Positions 44,390 to 52,631 of a stretch of DNA of 64,000 nt are shown here, piece by piece. This DNA is from Alkalihalobacillus sp. BA299 (GTDB lineage: Bacteria > Bacillota > Bacilli > Bacillales > Bacillaceae_F). Both the position numbers and the translations under genes were made by a program. The notes under the pieces were generated by a model. That model was not told the DNA's origin. It saw nothing but the letters and a program-made list of their open reading frames with translations, and searched no databases. Location of the stretch: NCBI RefSeq assembly GCF_017745675.1, contig NZ_JAFLJM010000006.1, forward strand, positions 124,001 to 188,000. Reading direction: 5' to 3'. Position 1 is the first letter of the stretch; the number at the start of each line of letters is the position of its first letter.

Positions 44390-44405
44390 GTTCTTAATAA
44401 AGAAT
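44390..44405. promoter_or_regulatory. SinR-type operator 13 (lasso cassette 2, leader)
   Basis: GTTCTTAATAAAGAAT, 104 bp before the cyclase start codon. The pair repeats the spacing seen in cassette 1 (91 bp). Confidence 0.7.
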
Positions 44406-44509
44406 AATTTTCACAAAAAACATATATAAACAATATTTTATCTATTGTTTAATTATTGGAAATACAAAATGAATTAAAATTATATTTAGGTAAATTATGG
44501 AGGAAACAA

Positions 44510-46462
44510 ATGAGCGCAATAACAGGTATTGTACATTTCAACAAAGAACTTATTGCACTAGAACATAGTTGTAATCTGATGCAACAGTTTAAAAAATATC
44601 CAGCTGATAATATACATACCTGTAATAAAGGAACTATTTTTTTTGGTTGTCATCACCAATGGATTACTCCTGAATCAATTGGTGAAATCCTTCCTTATTA
44701 TAATTATGAGAGAAAATTAGTTATAACAGCGGATGCGATCATTGATAATCGAGATGAATTGTTTGATAAATTACAAATTAAACAAACACAGATACAATCT
44801 ATTCCTGACAGTCAATTAATTTTGCTAGCTTATGAAATGTGGGGAGAAGAAGTTCCGAAACATATAACTGGTGATTTTGTTTTTATGATCTGGGATGAGA
44901 AAAAAAAGAAGCTTTTTGGTGCTAGAGATTTTTCTGGGTCTAGAACACTTTACTATTATAAAAATGAAAGCCAGTTTGTTTTTTCAACTACTATTAAACC
45001 ATTATTTTCACTACCTTATATTGCAAAAAAGTTAAATGAAGAATGGTTAGCTGAATTTTTAGCTATTCCGAGTATGGTGGAAGCTGTAGATATGACTTCA
45101 ACAGTCTATAAATCTATTTATCAAGTCCCTCCTGCACACAGTATAACTGTAGCTGATGGCAGAGTTAAGTTGACAAGATACTGTACGATCGATGTAAATG
45201 AAAAATTAAAGTTGAGATCAAATGAAGAGTATATTGAAGCCTTTCATGACGTCTTTAATAAGGCAGTAACAGCTAGACTAAGAACTTATGGTGAGGTTGG
45301 ATCTCAATTAAGTGGTGGTTTAGACTCTGGGACTGTTGTTAGTTTTGCTGCAAAAGCACTGCAAAAAGAAAATAAAGTGTTACATACCTATAGTTACATC
45401 CCAGAAGATGATTTTGTTGATTGGACACCGAATTATTATATTCCTGATGAACGACCATTTATAAAAGAAACCGTAAATTATGTTGGAAACATATCAGACC
45501 AATATATAAATTTTCAAGGAAAAGATCCATTATCTGAGATAGATGATTTTCTTGAGCTAATGGAAATGCCCTATAAGTTTTTTGAAAATTCTTTCTGGCT
45601 TAAAGGGATTAGTGAAAAAGCACAGCAGCAAGGAATAAAAATCCTTTTAAATGGAGCAAGAGGTAATCATTCGATTTCATGGGGGTCTTGGGGATTAACT
45701 ACTGATTACTATGCAAACCTTTTGAAACAACTAAGGTGGGTTCATTTATTTAAAGAATTAAATTATTATACCCAAAATTATCAAACAGGAAAATCTAACA
45801 TTCTCCCTATTGTTGCGAAAAAGGCTTTTCCATTTATAGATCGTCTTCAAAATAAGAATGAACCTTTTTCGTATCAGTTCCCACAGTTTATAAATCCAGA
45901 TCTTGCAAGAAAAACGAATGTTTTTGAGAAGCTCCAACAATATGATATTGATTTAACAGGTGGTTCTGCCATCGAAAACTTAACTGAATATCGAAAAGCA
46001 TATTATAAACAACTCTATCCATGGAATAAAAGCGGTGTTGCAAATACTAACTTATCCTTACGTTATTCTTTATGGGATAGAGATCCTACTAATGATCTAA
46101 GAGTCATTCAATTTTGTTTAGCAATTCCTGATGAACAGTATGTTCAAGAAGGTATGGAGCGTTCATTTCTTCGTAGAGCTATTAAAAATATTCTTCCTGA
46201 TAAAGTAAGACTTAATCAAAAGAGCCGCGGTATTCAAGGGGCTGACGTGATTCATCGCATGATTCCACATTGGGATATTTTTATCGAGGAATTACATCAA
46301 CTAGCAAATGACCCAGTTGTATCTGAAATACTAAATCAAGATGTAATAAAGAGTGCAATCTTAAAAGTGGGAAAAAAACCAAGACCAGAATTAGTTTTTA
46401 ATGATGATTTTAAAATATTAACAAGGTCTTTGATTGTCTATCGATTTATTAAAAGTTTTTAG
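44510..46462 (+). CDS. Lasso peptide cyclase (asparagine synthetase B homolog), copy 2
   Basis: A 650-aa McjC-type enzyme starting MSAITGIV, again with Ser in place of the AsnB catalytic Cys. Shares with copy 1 IIDNRDELFDKL, GARDFSGSRTLYYY, the PP-loop QLSGGLDSGTVVSFAAKAL, EMPYKFFENSFWLKGI and DRDPTNDLRVI near the end. ATG 44510 has ATGGAGGAAAC upstream and aligns with copy 1; a longer frame from TTG 44456 is rejected. It heads the transcript that carries all shared processing genes. Divergence from copy 1 fits a different core peptide. Confidence 0.9.
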   Translation: MSAITGIVHFNKELIALEHSCNLMQQFKKYPADNIHTCNKGTIFFGCHHQWITPESIGEILPYYNYERKLVITADAIIDNRDELFDKLQIKQTQIQSIPDSQLILLAYEMWGEEVPKHITGDFVFMIWDEKKKKLFGARDFSGSRTLYYYKNESQFVFSTTIKPLFSLPYIAKKLNEEWLAEFLAIPSMVEAVDMTSTVYKSIYQVPPAHSITVADGRVKLTRYCTIDVNEKLKLRSNEEYIEAFHDVFNKAVTARLRTYGEVGSQLSGGLDSGTVVSFAAKALQKENKVLHTYSYIPEDDFVDWTPNYYIPDERPFIKETVNYVGNISDQYINFQGKDPLSEIDDFLELMEMPYKFFENSFWLKGISEKAQQQGIKILLNGARGNHSISWGSWGLTTDYYANLLKQLRWVHLFKELNYYTQNYQTGKSNILPIVAKKAFPFIDRLQNKNEPFSYQFPQFINPDLARKTNVFEKLQQYDIDLTGGSAIENLTEYRKAYYKQLYPWNKSGVANTNLSLRYSLWDRDPTNDLRVIQFCLAIPDEQYVQEGMERSFLRRAIKNILPDKVRLNQKSRGIQGADVIHRMIPHWDIFIEELHQLANDPVVSEILNQDVIKSAILKVGKKPRPELVFNDDFKILTRSLIVYRFIKSF

Positions 46463-46478
46463 GTTAGGAGGTGAGATG

Positions 46479-46655
46479 ATGAAAAAGACATGGAAGAAAC
46501 CAATGTTGGAAGTGCTTGATGTAAGTCTGACAATGAATGGACCAGGAAATGCAGTTCCTGATTGCTTTGATGTAGGTGAAAATAACGGTAATATGAATGG
46601 AAATCAAGACCCAACTACATCAAATAATAGTTGTAAAAATAATCTAGGTAGTTAA
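46479..46655 (+). CDS. Lasso peptide precursor 2 (58 aa)
   Basis: The second of two adjacent ATGs, 7 bases after AGGAGG. Leader MKKTWKKPMLEVLDVSLTM fits the family, with Thr at -2. The core starts NGPGNAVPDCFDV; Asp at position 9 fits a 9-residue ring and the GPG-x3-PD frame strongly recalls paeninodin (AGPGTSTPDAF). Two features are unusual: Asn, not Gly or Ala, is residue 1, and the core is about 39 residues, with an Asn-rich tail and two Cys (core positions 10 and 33) that could form a disulfide. The last residue is Ser, the probable phosphorylation site. Confidence 0.88.
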   Translation: MKKTWKKPMLEVLDVSLTMNGPGNAVPDCFDVGENNGNMNGNQDPTTSNNSCKNNLGS

Positions 46656-46676
46656 TTATTAGATATCCAATCTGTC

Positions 46677-46703
46677 CCCTTATACCTTAAGCAAGTATAA
46701 GGG
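46677..46703 (+). other. Hairpin between precursor 2 and the kinase gene
   Basis: CCCTTATAC / GTATAAGGG, perfect 9-bp stem, 9-base loop, no T-run. Such a hairpin can keep precursor mRNA more abundant than the downstream enzyme mRNA. Confidence 0.55.
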
Positions 46704-46788
46704 AAGTTGAGGGAGATTTTATTTAAAAATAGGATACGTGATTTTGATATAGGACTGTTCTAGAATACATAAAATGGGGGAGACATCA

Positions 46789-47730
46789 TTGATTAGAAAA
46801 ACTAGTGAAAATTTAGTTTACAAAGCATTCGGATTTAATGTACAAAGCGAATTTCTTCTACCGGAATTACCTCGAATAAACAGACAAGTAAAATCAGTAG
46901 ATATAAATGTTAGTATAGCAGATTTGACAAGTTTATGGGAGGAGCTATCTGAACCGAATGATCCTTATTTCGTGATACAAGAAAATTTGATTATGTTCCA
47001 CATGCCTGATACTGCTATTTTTTTAGTCCAGGAAGGTAAACGAATTTTAGTTTCTCCGTTGGAAGGGTCTCAAGATGACCATATGCGTTTATATCTCCTC
47101 GGTACATGTATGGGAGCACTATTAATGCAACGAAAAATTCTTCCTTTGCATGGGAGTGCTATCGCTATTAATGGAAAGGCGTATGCCATCGTTGGTGATT
47201 CAGGTGCTGGAAAATCAACGCTTGCTTCTTCATTTTTAAAGAGAGGTTATCGTTTACTTAGTGATGATGTCATACCCGTTTCCCTTAACGAAAATAATGT
47301 TCCAATTGTGACACCTGCTTACCCACAGCAAAAGCTTTGGTTGGAAAGTCTGAACGAATTTGGAATGGAATCGAAGCAGTATCGTCCAATTGTTGACCGG
47401 GAAACAAAGTTTGCTATTCCTGTAAAAGATCAATTCGCTCATGAAAAGATGCCTTTAGCTGGAATCTTTGAACTTGTTAAAACAACAGACGAAGAAATTC
47501 AACTTCAACCTATACAAAATCTACAACGTTTTCGTACACTTTTTTATCACACATACCGTAATTTTTTTATCGAGCGATCTGGTTTATTGGAGTGGCATTT
47601 TAATCAATCAGCAAAAATGTTGAGCTATATGGATCTTTACCAAATTCAAAGACCGATCTCACGCTTTACTGCTAACGACTTATCTGAGCTTATTTTAACA
47701 ACTATTCATAAGGAGGCCAAAGTTGTATGA
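46789..47730 (+). CDS. Lasso peptide tailoring kinase (HPr kinase-like)
   Basis: A 313-aa homolog of HPr kinase C-terminal domains. Walker A GDSGAGKSTLASSF (residues 136-149) and RLLSDDVIPV are clear. In the paeninodin cluster such a kinase phosphorylates the C-terminal Ser of the precursor; both precursors here end in Ser. TTG 46789 is preferred because GGGGGAG lies 6 bases before it; the ATG at 46774 has no ribosome site but would add only five residues. Overlaps the next gene by four bases. Confidence 0.85.
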   Translation: MIRKTSENLVYKAFGFNVQSEFLLPELPRINRQVKSVDINVSIADLTSLWEELSEPNDPYFVIQENLIMFHMPDTAIFLVQEGKRILVSPLEGSQDDHMRLYLLGTCMGALLMQRKILPLHGSAIAINGKAYAIVGDSGAGKSTLASSFLKRGYRLLSDDVIPVSLNENNVPIVTPAYPQQKLWLESLNEFGMESKQYRPIVDRETKFAIPVKDQFAHEKMPLAGIFELVKTTDEEIQLQPIQNLQRFRTLFYHTYRNFFIERSGLLEWHFNQSAKMLSYMDLYQIQRPISRFTANDLSELILTTIHKEAKVV

Positions 47731-48032
47731 TTAAAAATCAAAACATTGCAAAAACTCATATTGTTTCACAAGGAACTGGAAATATCGTTAGTGATATGGA
47801 TGGAGAAAAAGTGATGTTAAGTATTTCAAATGGAAAATACTATAATCTAGGAGATGTTGGTGGTGACATCTGGGAGCTTATAAAAGATCCACTTTCTATT
47901 GGACAATTGGTTTCTACACTAACAACACAATATGATGTAGACCCATCTGAGTGTGAAGAACAAGTGTTGATTTTTTTAGGACTACTAGCTGAAGAAGGGT
48001 TGATTGAAGTTATAGAACAAACGAATTCATAA
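47727..48032 (+). CDS. RRE protein B1 (PqqD-like)
   Basis: A 101-aa PqqD-fold protein: MLSISNGKYYNLGDVGGDIW, then LVSTLTTQYDVDPSECEEQV and LLAEEGLIEV. It binds the leader peptide and presents it to the B2 protease and the cyclase. It is the only RRE gene in the locus, so it must serve both precursors, which fits the shared leader sequence. Confidence 0.88.
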   Translation: MIKNQNIAKTHIVSQGTGNIVSDMDGEKVMLSISNGKYYNLGDVGGDIWELIKDPLSIGQLVSTLTTQYDVDPSECEEQVLIFLGLLAEEGLIEVIEQTNS

Positions 48033-48064
48033 TTACTTGCTAGTTTTATAAAGGGGATAAACCT

Positions 48065-48541
48065 ATGCTCCAAAAAATCAAAGCATTTATACTACTAGAT
48101 TTTAAAATGAAGTTAATGTTTATTGAGGCTTATGTTTATTTAGGATGGGCCCGTGTGTTTAAACTGCTTCCATTTTCGAAAGTAGTCTCATCATTAGGAG
48201 ATCAGATGGAGGAAACGACTTTAACCCTGACTCCTTCCCACAAAAAAACATTACTTGAAGTCTCTCAAGCTATTCATATTATGAGTCGTTATACTTTTTG
48301 GGAGAGCCAATGCCTTGTTAAAGCTGTCGCTGGGATGAAAATGCTTGAAAAGCGTGGGATCGAAAGCACTCTTTATTTAGGTACGGCTAAAGATGAAAAT
48401 GGTAAGTTAATTGCTCACGCTTGGTTACGCAGCGGTCCTTTTTATATCTCTGGTGTAGAAGGAATGGATAAGTTTACTGTGGTAAGTAAGTTTGCTAAAA
48501 AAGTAAGCAACCCACAGATCGAAGGGGAAAACTATGGATAA
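48065..48541 (+). CDS. Lasso leader peptidase B2 (transglutaminase-like cysteine protease)
   Basis: A 158-aa protein with the B2 pattern WESQCLVKAVAGMKML (Cys83) and LIAHAWLRSG (His118); an Asp at 135 may complete the triad. It removes the leader after the conserved Thr-x. Start behind AAAGGGGAT. Its stop overlaps the nucleotidyltransferase start. Confidence 0.88.
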   Translation: MLQKIKAFILLDFKMKLMFIEAYVYLGWARVFKLLPFSKVVSSLGDQMEETTLTLTPSHKKTLLEVSQAIHIMSRYTFWESQCLVKAVAGMKMLEKRGIESTLYLGTAKDENGKLIAHAWLRSGPFYISGVEGMDKFTVVSKFAKKVSNPQIEGENYG

Positions 48542-49721
48542 TAATTGCATTCTAAACTTAAATCAAATACCAAAAGAATTGTTCCTCTTTTTAGAGTTAA
48601 TCAAGGAGCATGGTGGTTCAGCTACTTCAACGAAAAATGAGAAACTATTTAAAGACATCAACTGGGACTTATTTTTAGAACTATCAATGCATCACAGAGC
48701 TTATCCTATGCTACATTCGAAATTAAAGAAAACAAATGAAACGGTCGTACCTGAATATGTTCTTCAGGAAATTAACCACCAATTCAGACGGAACACATTC
48801 AAAATGCTGAACTTGAGTGCTGAGATGGAGCAAGTTAACCAAATATTTTCTAAAAGAGGTATTCGACTTCTATTTTTAAAAGGTCCCGTGCTAGCCCAGT
48901 CCCTTTACGGAGATATTTCTCTTCGTACGTCAAGTGACTTAGATTTTCTTATTCCAATTGAAAACCTGGAAGAAGCTGAACAATTGCTAGTTGAGCTTGG
49001 CTATGAGAAGGATGATTACATTGAAACGGTGCTAAGCGACTGGAGGTGGAGACACCATCATGTCACTTACTTCCACCCTCAAAAGGGAATTAAAATGGAA
49101 ATTCATTGGCGCTTACACCCTGGTCCTAGAAAAGAGCAAAGCTTCAATGAGCTATGGGAACGAAAGCAACTTAGTTCACTTACAAGTACACCAGTTTACA
49201 TTTTAGGGAATGAAGATCTCTTTTTATTTCTCGTTTCCCATGGTGCTCGTCATGGATGGTCGCGCCTTCGTTGGTTGATGGATATCCATCAACTATTACA
49301 GCAAGATTTTAATTGGAAAAAACTTCATAAACTATTAAAAAAATATGATGTAACTCACGTTGGCGGTCAAGCGATCATCTTATCATCACAATTATTTAAT
49401 ACAAAGATTCCAAAGGAGTTTCAGTCTTTACTAGTTGAGAAACGTCCAAGAAAGTTAGCACAGGATGCGATCTTTTATTTAGAGAGAATGGTTAATTTAC
49501 ATACAGACCCTGTCCCTGAAGACGTATCCAACTATCACAAACGCCATTTGTTTTCTTTAATGTCTATTCGGCAAAAAATTCTTTTTATTTTGAGCTTTCT
49601 GTATCCGTATCCTGAGGATGCTGAGACGTTACCGTTACCGAAGCCGCTACATTTTTTGTATTTTCCGTTACGTCCGCTTTTATGGGCTTGGAGGAAAACG
49701 AGGAAACATGCATTATCTTAG
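48534..49721 (+). CDS. Nucleotidyltransferase of the lasso cluster (NTP_transf_5 family)
   Basis: A 395-aa protein with LFLKGPVLAQSLYGDISLRT and SSDLDFLIPIENLEEAEQLL, the G-x-S/D-x-D core of the nucleotidyltransferase fold, and a later GIKMEIHWRLHP. Such genes accompany kinase-bearing lasso clusters of Firmicutes and have been linked to further modification of the phosphorylated C-terminus. The exact reaction is not settled from sequence. Confidence 0.82.
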   Translation: MDNNCILNLNQIPKELFLFLELIKEHGGSATSTKNEKLFKDINWDLFLELSMHHRAYPMLHSKLKKTNETVVPEYVLQEINHQFRRNTFKMLNLSAEMEQVNQIFSKRGIRLLFLKGPVLAQSLYGDISLRTSSDLDFLIPIENLEEAEQLLVELGYEKDDYIETVLSDWRWRHHHVTYFHPQKGIKMEIHWRLHPGPRKEQSFNELWERKQLSSLTSTPVYILGNEDLFLFLVSHGARHGWSRLRWLMDIHQLLQQDFNWKKLHKLLKKYDVTHVGGQAIILSSQLFNTKIPKEFQSLLVEKRPRKLAQDAIFYLERMVNLHTDPVPEDVSNYHKRHLFSLMSIRQKILFILSFLYPYPEDAETLPLPKPLHFLYFPLRPLLWAWRKTRKHALS

Positions 49722-49731
49722 GAGGCTATAT

Positions 49732-51543
49732 ATGAAACATATTTTCTACTTTTTAAAACAAATTCATTCCTATGCAGGAAAAATACTTTATATCAATCTC
49801 CTAGCGATGCTGTTTATTAGTTTACTCGACGGGGTCGGAGTTTTGTTATTAATTCCACTGATTAGTATGAGTGGGATTGTAGATATCGATGCTTCTGGAA
49901 CACCTTTGTTAGATGCTTTTGAATTCCTGAGAGATATACCGAGTACGATCGGTTTACCTTTCATTTTAGGGACATTTGTTTTAATAGTCTTCGGTCAAAA
50001 TTTATTACAACGGCAAATTACGATTAGGAATACGATCATCCAGCATGGTTTTTTCAGGTATCTTCGCGTAAAAACCTATGATTCTATACTTCACGCCAAT
50101 TGGAACTTTTTTATTAAAAATCGAAAGTCGGATCTTATCAACCTGTTAACAGCTGAAATTGCTCGTGCAAGTGCAGGGACTCATTCTTTTTTACAATTTT
50201 TATCATCTCTTATTTTTACTTGTATTCAAATTGGGATTGCCTTTTGGCTTTCAACAACAATTACTACATTCGTATTAGCTTGTGGTTTAGTACTGATCTT
50301 TTTTAATCGAAAATTCCTAAAACGATCGATGGCACTTGGCAACCGTAATTATACGTTAGGGAAAACCTACCTCGGCGGAATTACGGATCAAATTAATGGG
50401 ATTAAAGACATTAAGAGTAATACTTTAGAAGAAACACGGATGAACTGGTACCGAACAGTTACCAAGAGTATGGAACAGGAACAAATTGAGTATACGAGGT
50501 TAAAAACGACCTCACAATTATATTATAAAATTGCGTCTGCTGTTTTAATTGCTACCTTTATTTTTTTCGCCGTTAACTTGTTCAATCCTCAAGCAGGTCA
50601 ATTGATGTTAATTATTATTATCTTTTCTAGGTTATGGCCAAGAGTTGCAGGTATTCAAGCTTCTTTGGAGCAAATTGCAACGACCATTCCAGCATTAAAA
50701 GCTGTCATAGCTATGCAAGAAGAATGTAAGAATGCTAGAGAGTTTACGGCTATTGAAAGTCAAAGCATACAACCCCTCCAAATCAATAATGGTATAGAGT
50801 GTCGAAATATTGGATTTCGTTATAACCGAAGTGAACCCAAATATGCATTAAAGGGTATAAATGTCTTTATTCCAGCAAATCAAATGACAGCCGTAGTCGG
50901 TCCATCTGGTGCAGGGAAAAGCACGTTAATTGATTTATTGATGGGACTTAATCAGCCAGAAGAAGGCGAAATATATTTAGATGGGAGTCCTTTAACAAGT
51001 TCAAATTTATTATCCTTGCGTACAGCTATTAGTTATGTGCCACAAGATCCTTTCTTGTTTAATGAAAGTATTCGAGAGAATTTACAACTCGTTGCTCGAG
51101 ATGCAACGGAAGAGGAAATGTGGGAAGCACTAGAGTTTTCTTCAGCGGCTGATTTTGTGAGCAAGCTTCCACAAGGTTTAGATACTCTTATCGGTGACCG
51201 TGGCATTCGACTTTCTGGAGGAGAAAGACAAAGACTCGTCTTAGCACGTGCCATCTTACGGAAACCGTCGATCCTCGTTTTGGATGAAGCGACGAGTGCA
51301 TTGGATACGGAAAATGAGTCGAAAATTCAGGAAGCGATTGAACGACTAAAAGGAAGAATGACAATTATTGTTATTGCTCATCGTTTATCTACGATACGTC
51401 ATGCAGACCAGGTGCTTGTATTGGACCAAGGTCATATCATCCAGCAAGGTGGATTTACGCAACTCGCTATGGAAAAACGAAGTATGTTTAGTAAATTGCT
51501 TAGAAAGCAAATGGAAGTTGTGCACTCACAGACATCTACCTAA
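49732..51543 (+). CDS. Lasso peptide ABC exporter D
   Basis: A 603-aa half-transporter with six membrane segments (residues 20-320) and an ATPase domain: [43 protein letters not shown] and IVIAHRLST. It should export the mature peptides and give immunity. ATG 49732 has TTAGGAGGC upstream; the longer frame from 49618 overlaps the nucleotidyltransferase gene and is rejected. Last gene of the operon. Confidence 0.88.
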   Translation: MKHIFYFLKQIHSYAGKILYINLLAMLFISLLDGVGVLLLIPLISMSGIVDIDASGTPLLDAFEFLRDIPSTIGLPFILGTFVLIVFGQNLLQRQITIRNTIIQHGFFRYLRVKTYDSILHANWNFFIKNRKSDLINLLTAEIARASAGTHSFLQFLSSLIFTCIQIGIAFWLSTTITTFVLACGLVLIFFNRKFLKRSMALGNRNYTLGKTYLGGITDQINGIKDIKSNTLEETRMNWYRTVTKSMEQEQIEYTRLKTTSQLYYKIASAVLIATFIFFAVNLFNPQAGQLMLIIIIFSRLWPRVAGIQASLEQIATTIPALKAVIAMQEECKNAREFTAIESQSIQPLQINNGIECRNIGFRYNRSEPKYALKGINVFIPANQMTAVVGPSGAGKSTLIDLLMGLNQPEEGEIYLDGSPLTSSNLLSLRTAISYVPQDPFLFNESIRENLQLVARDATEEEMWEALEFSSAADFVSKLPQGLDTLIGDRGIRLSGGERQRLVLARAILRKPSILVLDEATSALDTENESKIQEAIERLKGRMTIIVIAHRLSTIRHADQVLVLDQGHIIQQGGFTQLAMEKRSMFSKLLRKQMEVVHSQTST

Positions 51544-51561
51544 TATGTGGGTGTTTTTTTT
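51532..51561 (+). terminator. Terminator of the lasso operon
   Basis: ACATCTAC / GTGGGTGT (8 bp with two G-U pairs) overlapping the end of the exporter gene, then eight T. Confidence 0.65.
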
Positions 51562-51570
51562 CAAAAATAT

Positions 51571-51741
51571 TTAGACTAAGTTTTTATTTAGTTGTTTTTC
51601 ATGGTGAATTACTTTCTTATATAACTTTATTTTCGTCTCATTATCTCGACAATCTTTATAAAGAATTAAATTATAAGCATACAAAGAGCGGTGATAGGCC
51701 TCTTTTCCTTTCTTTATAGCATGTTTAAATAATAAGTACAT
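51571..51741 (-). CDS. Small hypothetical basic protein (56 aa)
   Basis: ATG behind GAGGAGGTTATAC. The peptide is basic and Tyr-rich (MYLLFKHAIKKGKEAYHRSL, then LYKKVIHHEKQLNK), probably helical. I do not recognise the family. It converges on the lasso operon and could be an unrelated small regulatory or sporulation protein. Confidence 0.6.
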   Translation of the reverse strand: MYLLFKHAIKKGKEAYHRSLYAYNLILYKDCRDNETKIKLYKKVIHHEKQLNKNLV

Positions 51742-51847
51742 TTGTATAACCTCCTCTGTAAATAGTATTGCTACGTAGAGAGAAGTATTCTATAACCGAT
51801 ATATCATGGCTTATATGGTATGGTTAGGGTGAAAGTAGGTAAATTTT

Positions 51848-52315
51848 ATGCATTTGGTTCTGTTTCGAACAATTATTGTTATCATCCCCGTTTTATATAT
51901 ACTTTTAATCTGGTTCCAATCAAGTCATTTTAACCCTAGTAGATTAGAATTAGTATCTGTTATCCTAAGTCCAAGTGTCATACTCATAATGGGGATATTA
52001 TTCGAATTAGCTCATCTCATTCAAATTGGGTTGTTATTTCTCTTCTTAATATTTGCATTATTGACATTCGGGGAACTCAGTATTAAAAAGGAGATATTTG
52101 CTGCAACAGTTGCTGTTTTATACGGTATAATAGACGAAATTCATCAATTCTATGTTCCATTCAGATCTTTTGCTATGGATGATATTTTGAAAAATACGAT
52201 AGGGGTCTTCGTTTTGTGGTTTGTCGTACGGAGATGCTATCATAATCGATGTTCGACGTTTGGTTTTACTTTAAGGAAAGTAGCGAGTTTTTCAAGAAAT
52301 AAAGAAAAAATTTAG
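51848..52315 (+). CDS. VanZ-like membrane protein
   Basis: A 155-aa protein with four hydrophobic segments and the VanZ-family signature GIIDEIHQFYVPFRSFAMDDILKN given here in part: YGIIDEIHQF and FRSFAMDDIL. VanZ is linked to teicoplanin resistance; the wider family has no settled role. It lies just behind the lasso locus in the same direction but has its own start after a terminator, so an immunity role is only a guess. Confidence 0.8.
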   Translation: MHLVLFRTIIVIIPVLYILLIWFQSSHFNPSRLELVSVILSPSVILIMGILFELAHLIQIGLLFLFLIFALLTFGELSIKKEIFAATVAVLYGIIDEIHQFYVPFRSFAMDDILKNTIGVFVLWFVVRRCYHNRCSTFGFTLRKVASFSRNKEKI

Positions 52316-52340
52316 GGATGTAACATAAAGAATATACAAA

Positions 52341-52381
52341 AAAAGTGGTAACTTAGGTTCAGTTCACCATTTACCACTTTT
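52341..52381. terminator. Terminator between the VanZ-like gene and sinI-like 3
   Basis: AAAAGTGGTAA / TTACCACTTTT, perfect 11-bp stem with a 19-base loop, A-run on one side and T on the other; may serve both converging genes. Confidence 0.75.
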
Positions 52382-52493
52382 CCTTAGTCTAATGATTATG
52401 CTAATTCGATCATTTGAAGTCTTGCAATGTGTTCACATATTTAGGAGTATAACAATATAAAATAAATGCTTGCTTTTTTAGAGAGGATTCTTC

Positions 52494-52631
52494 TTATAAA
52501 TCTCCCTGTGCATTTTTTGATTTTTTGAACAAAAATAACCTGATTTCTTCCTGTCTCATCCCCATATCCAACGCTTCTTTAATTAATTCTACCCATTCTT
52601 GGTCCAGTTTTTCAGTTGCATTTTTTTCCAC
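52494..52631 (-). CDS. SinI-like antirepressor 3
   Basis: A 45-aa ORF with a GTG start behind TAGGAGGGAAAC. The core LDQEWVELIKEALDMGMR, followed by QEEIRLFL, is nearly the textbook SinI motif (B. subtilis LDQEWVELM). It lies far from the sinR-like genes but next to the lasso locus, so it could relieve repression of the lasso promoters (inference). Confidence 0.82.
   Translation of the reverse strand: MEKNATEKLDQEWVELIKEALDMGMRQEEIRLFLFKKSKNAQGDL

Noticed and set aside
44456..44509. Longer N-terminus of lasso cyclase 2 from a TTG
   Set aside because: No ribosome site at the TTG, while ATG 44510 has GGAGG and matches the start of copy 1.
41918..46462. Two asparagine synthetases
   Set aside because: Both have Ser instead of the catalytic Cys2 and lie directly before lasso precursors and beside B1, B2 and kinase genes; they are cyclases.
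49618..49731. Longer N-terminus of the lasso exporter
   Set aside because: It overlaps the end of the nucleotidyltransferase gene; ATG 49732 has a good ribosome site.
51651..51667. AATCTTTATAAAGAATT, similar to the operator palindrome
   Set aside because: It lacks the GTTC arm and lies inside the 56-aa reading frame, not at a promoter.
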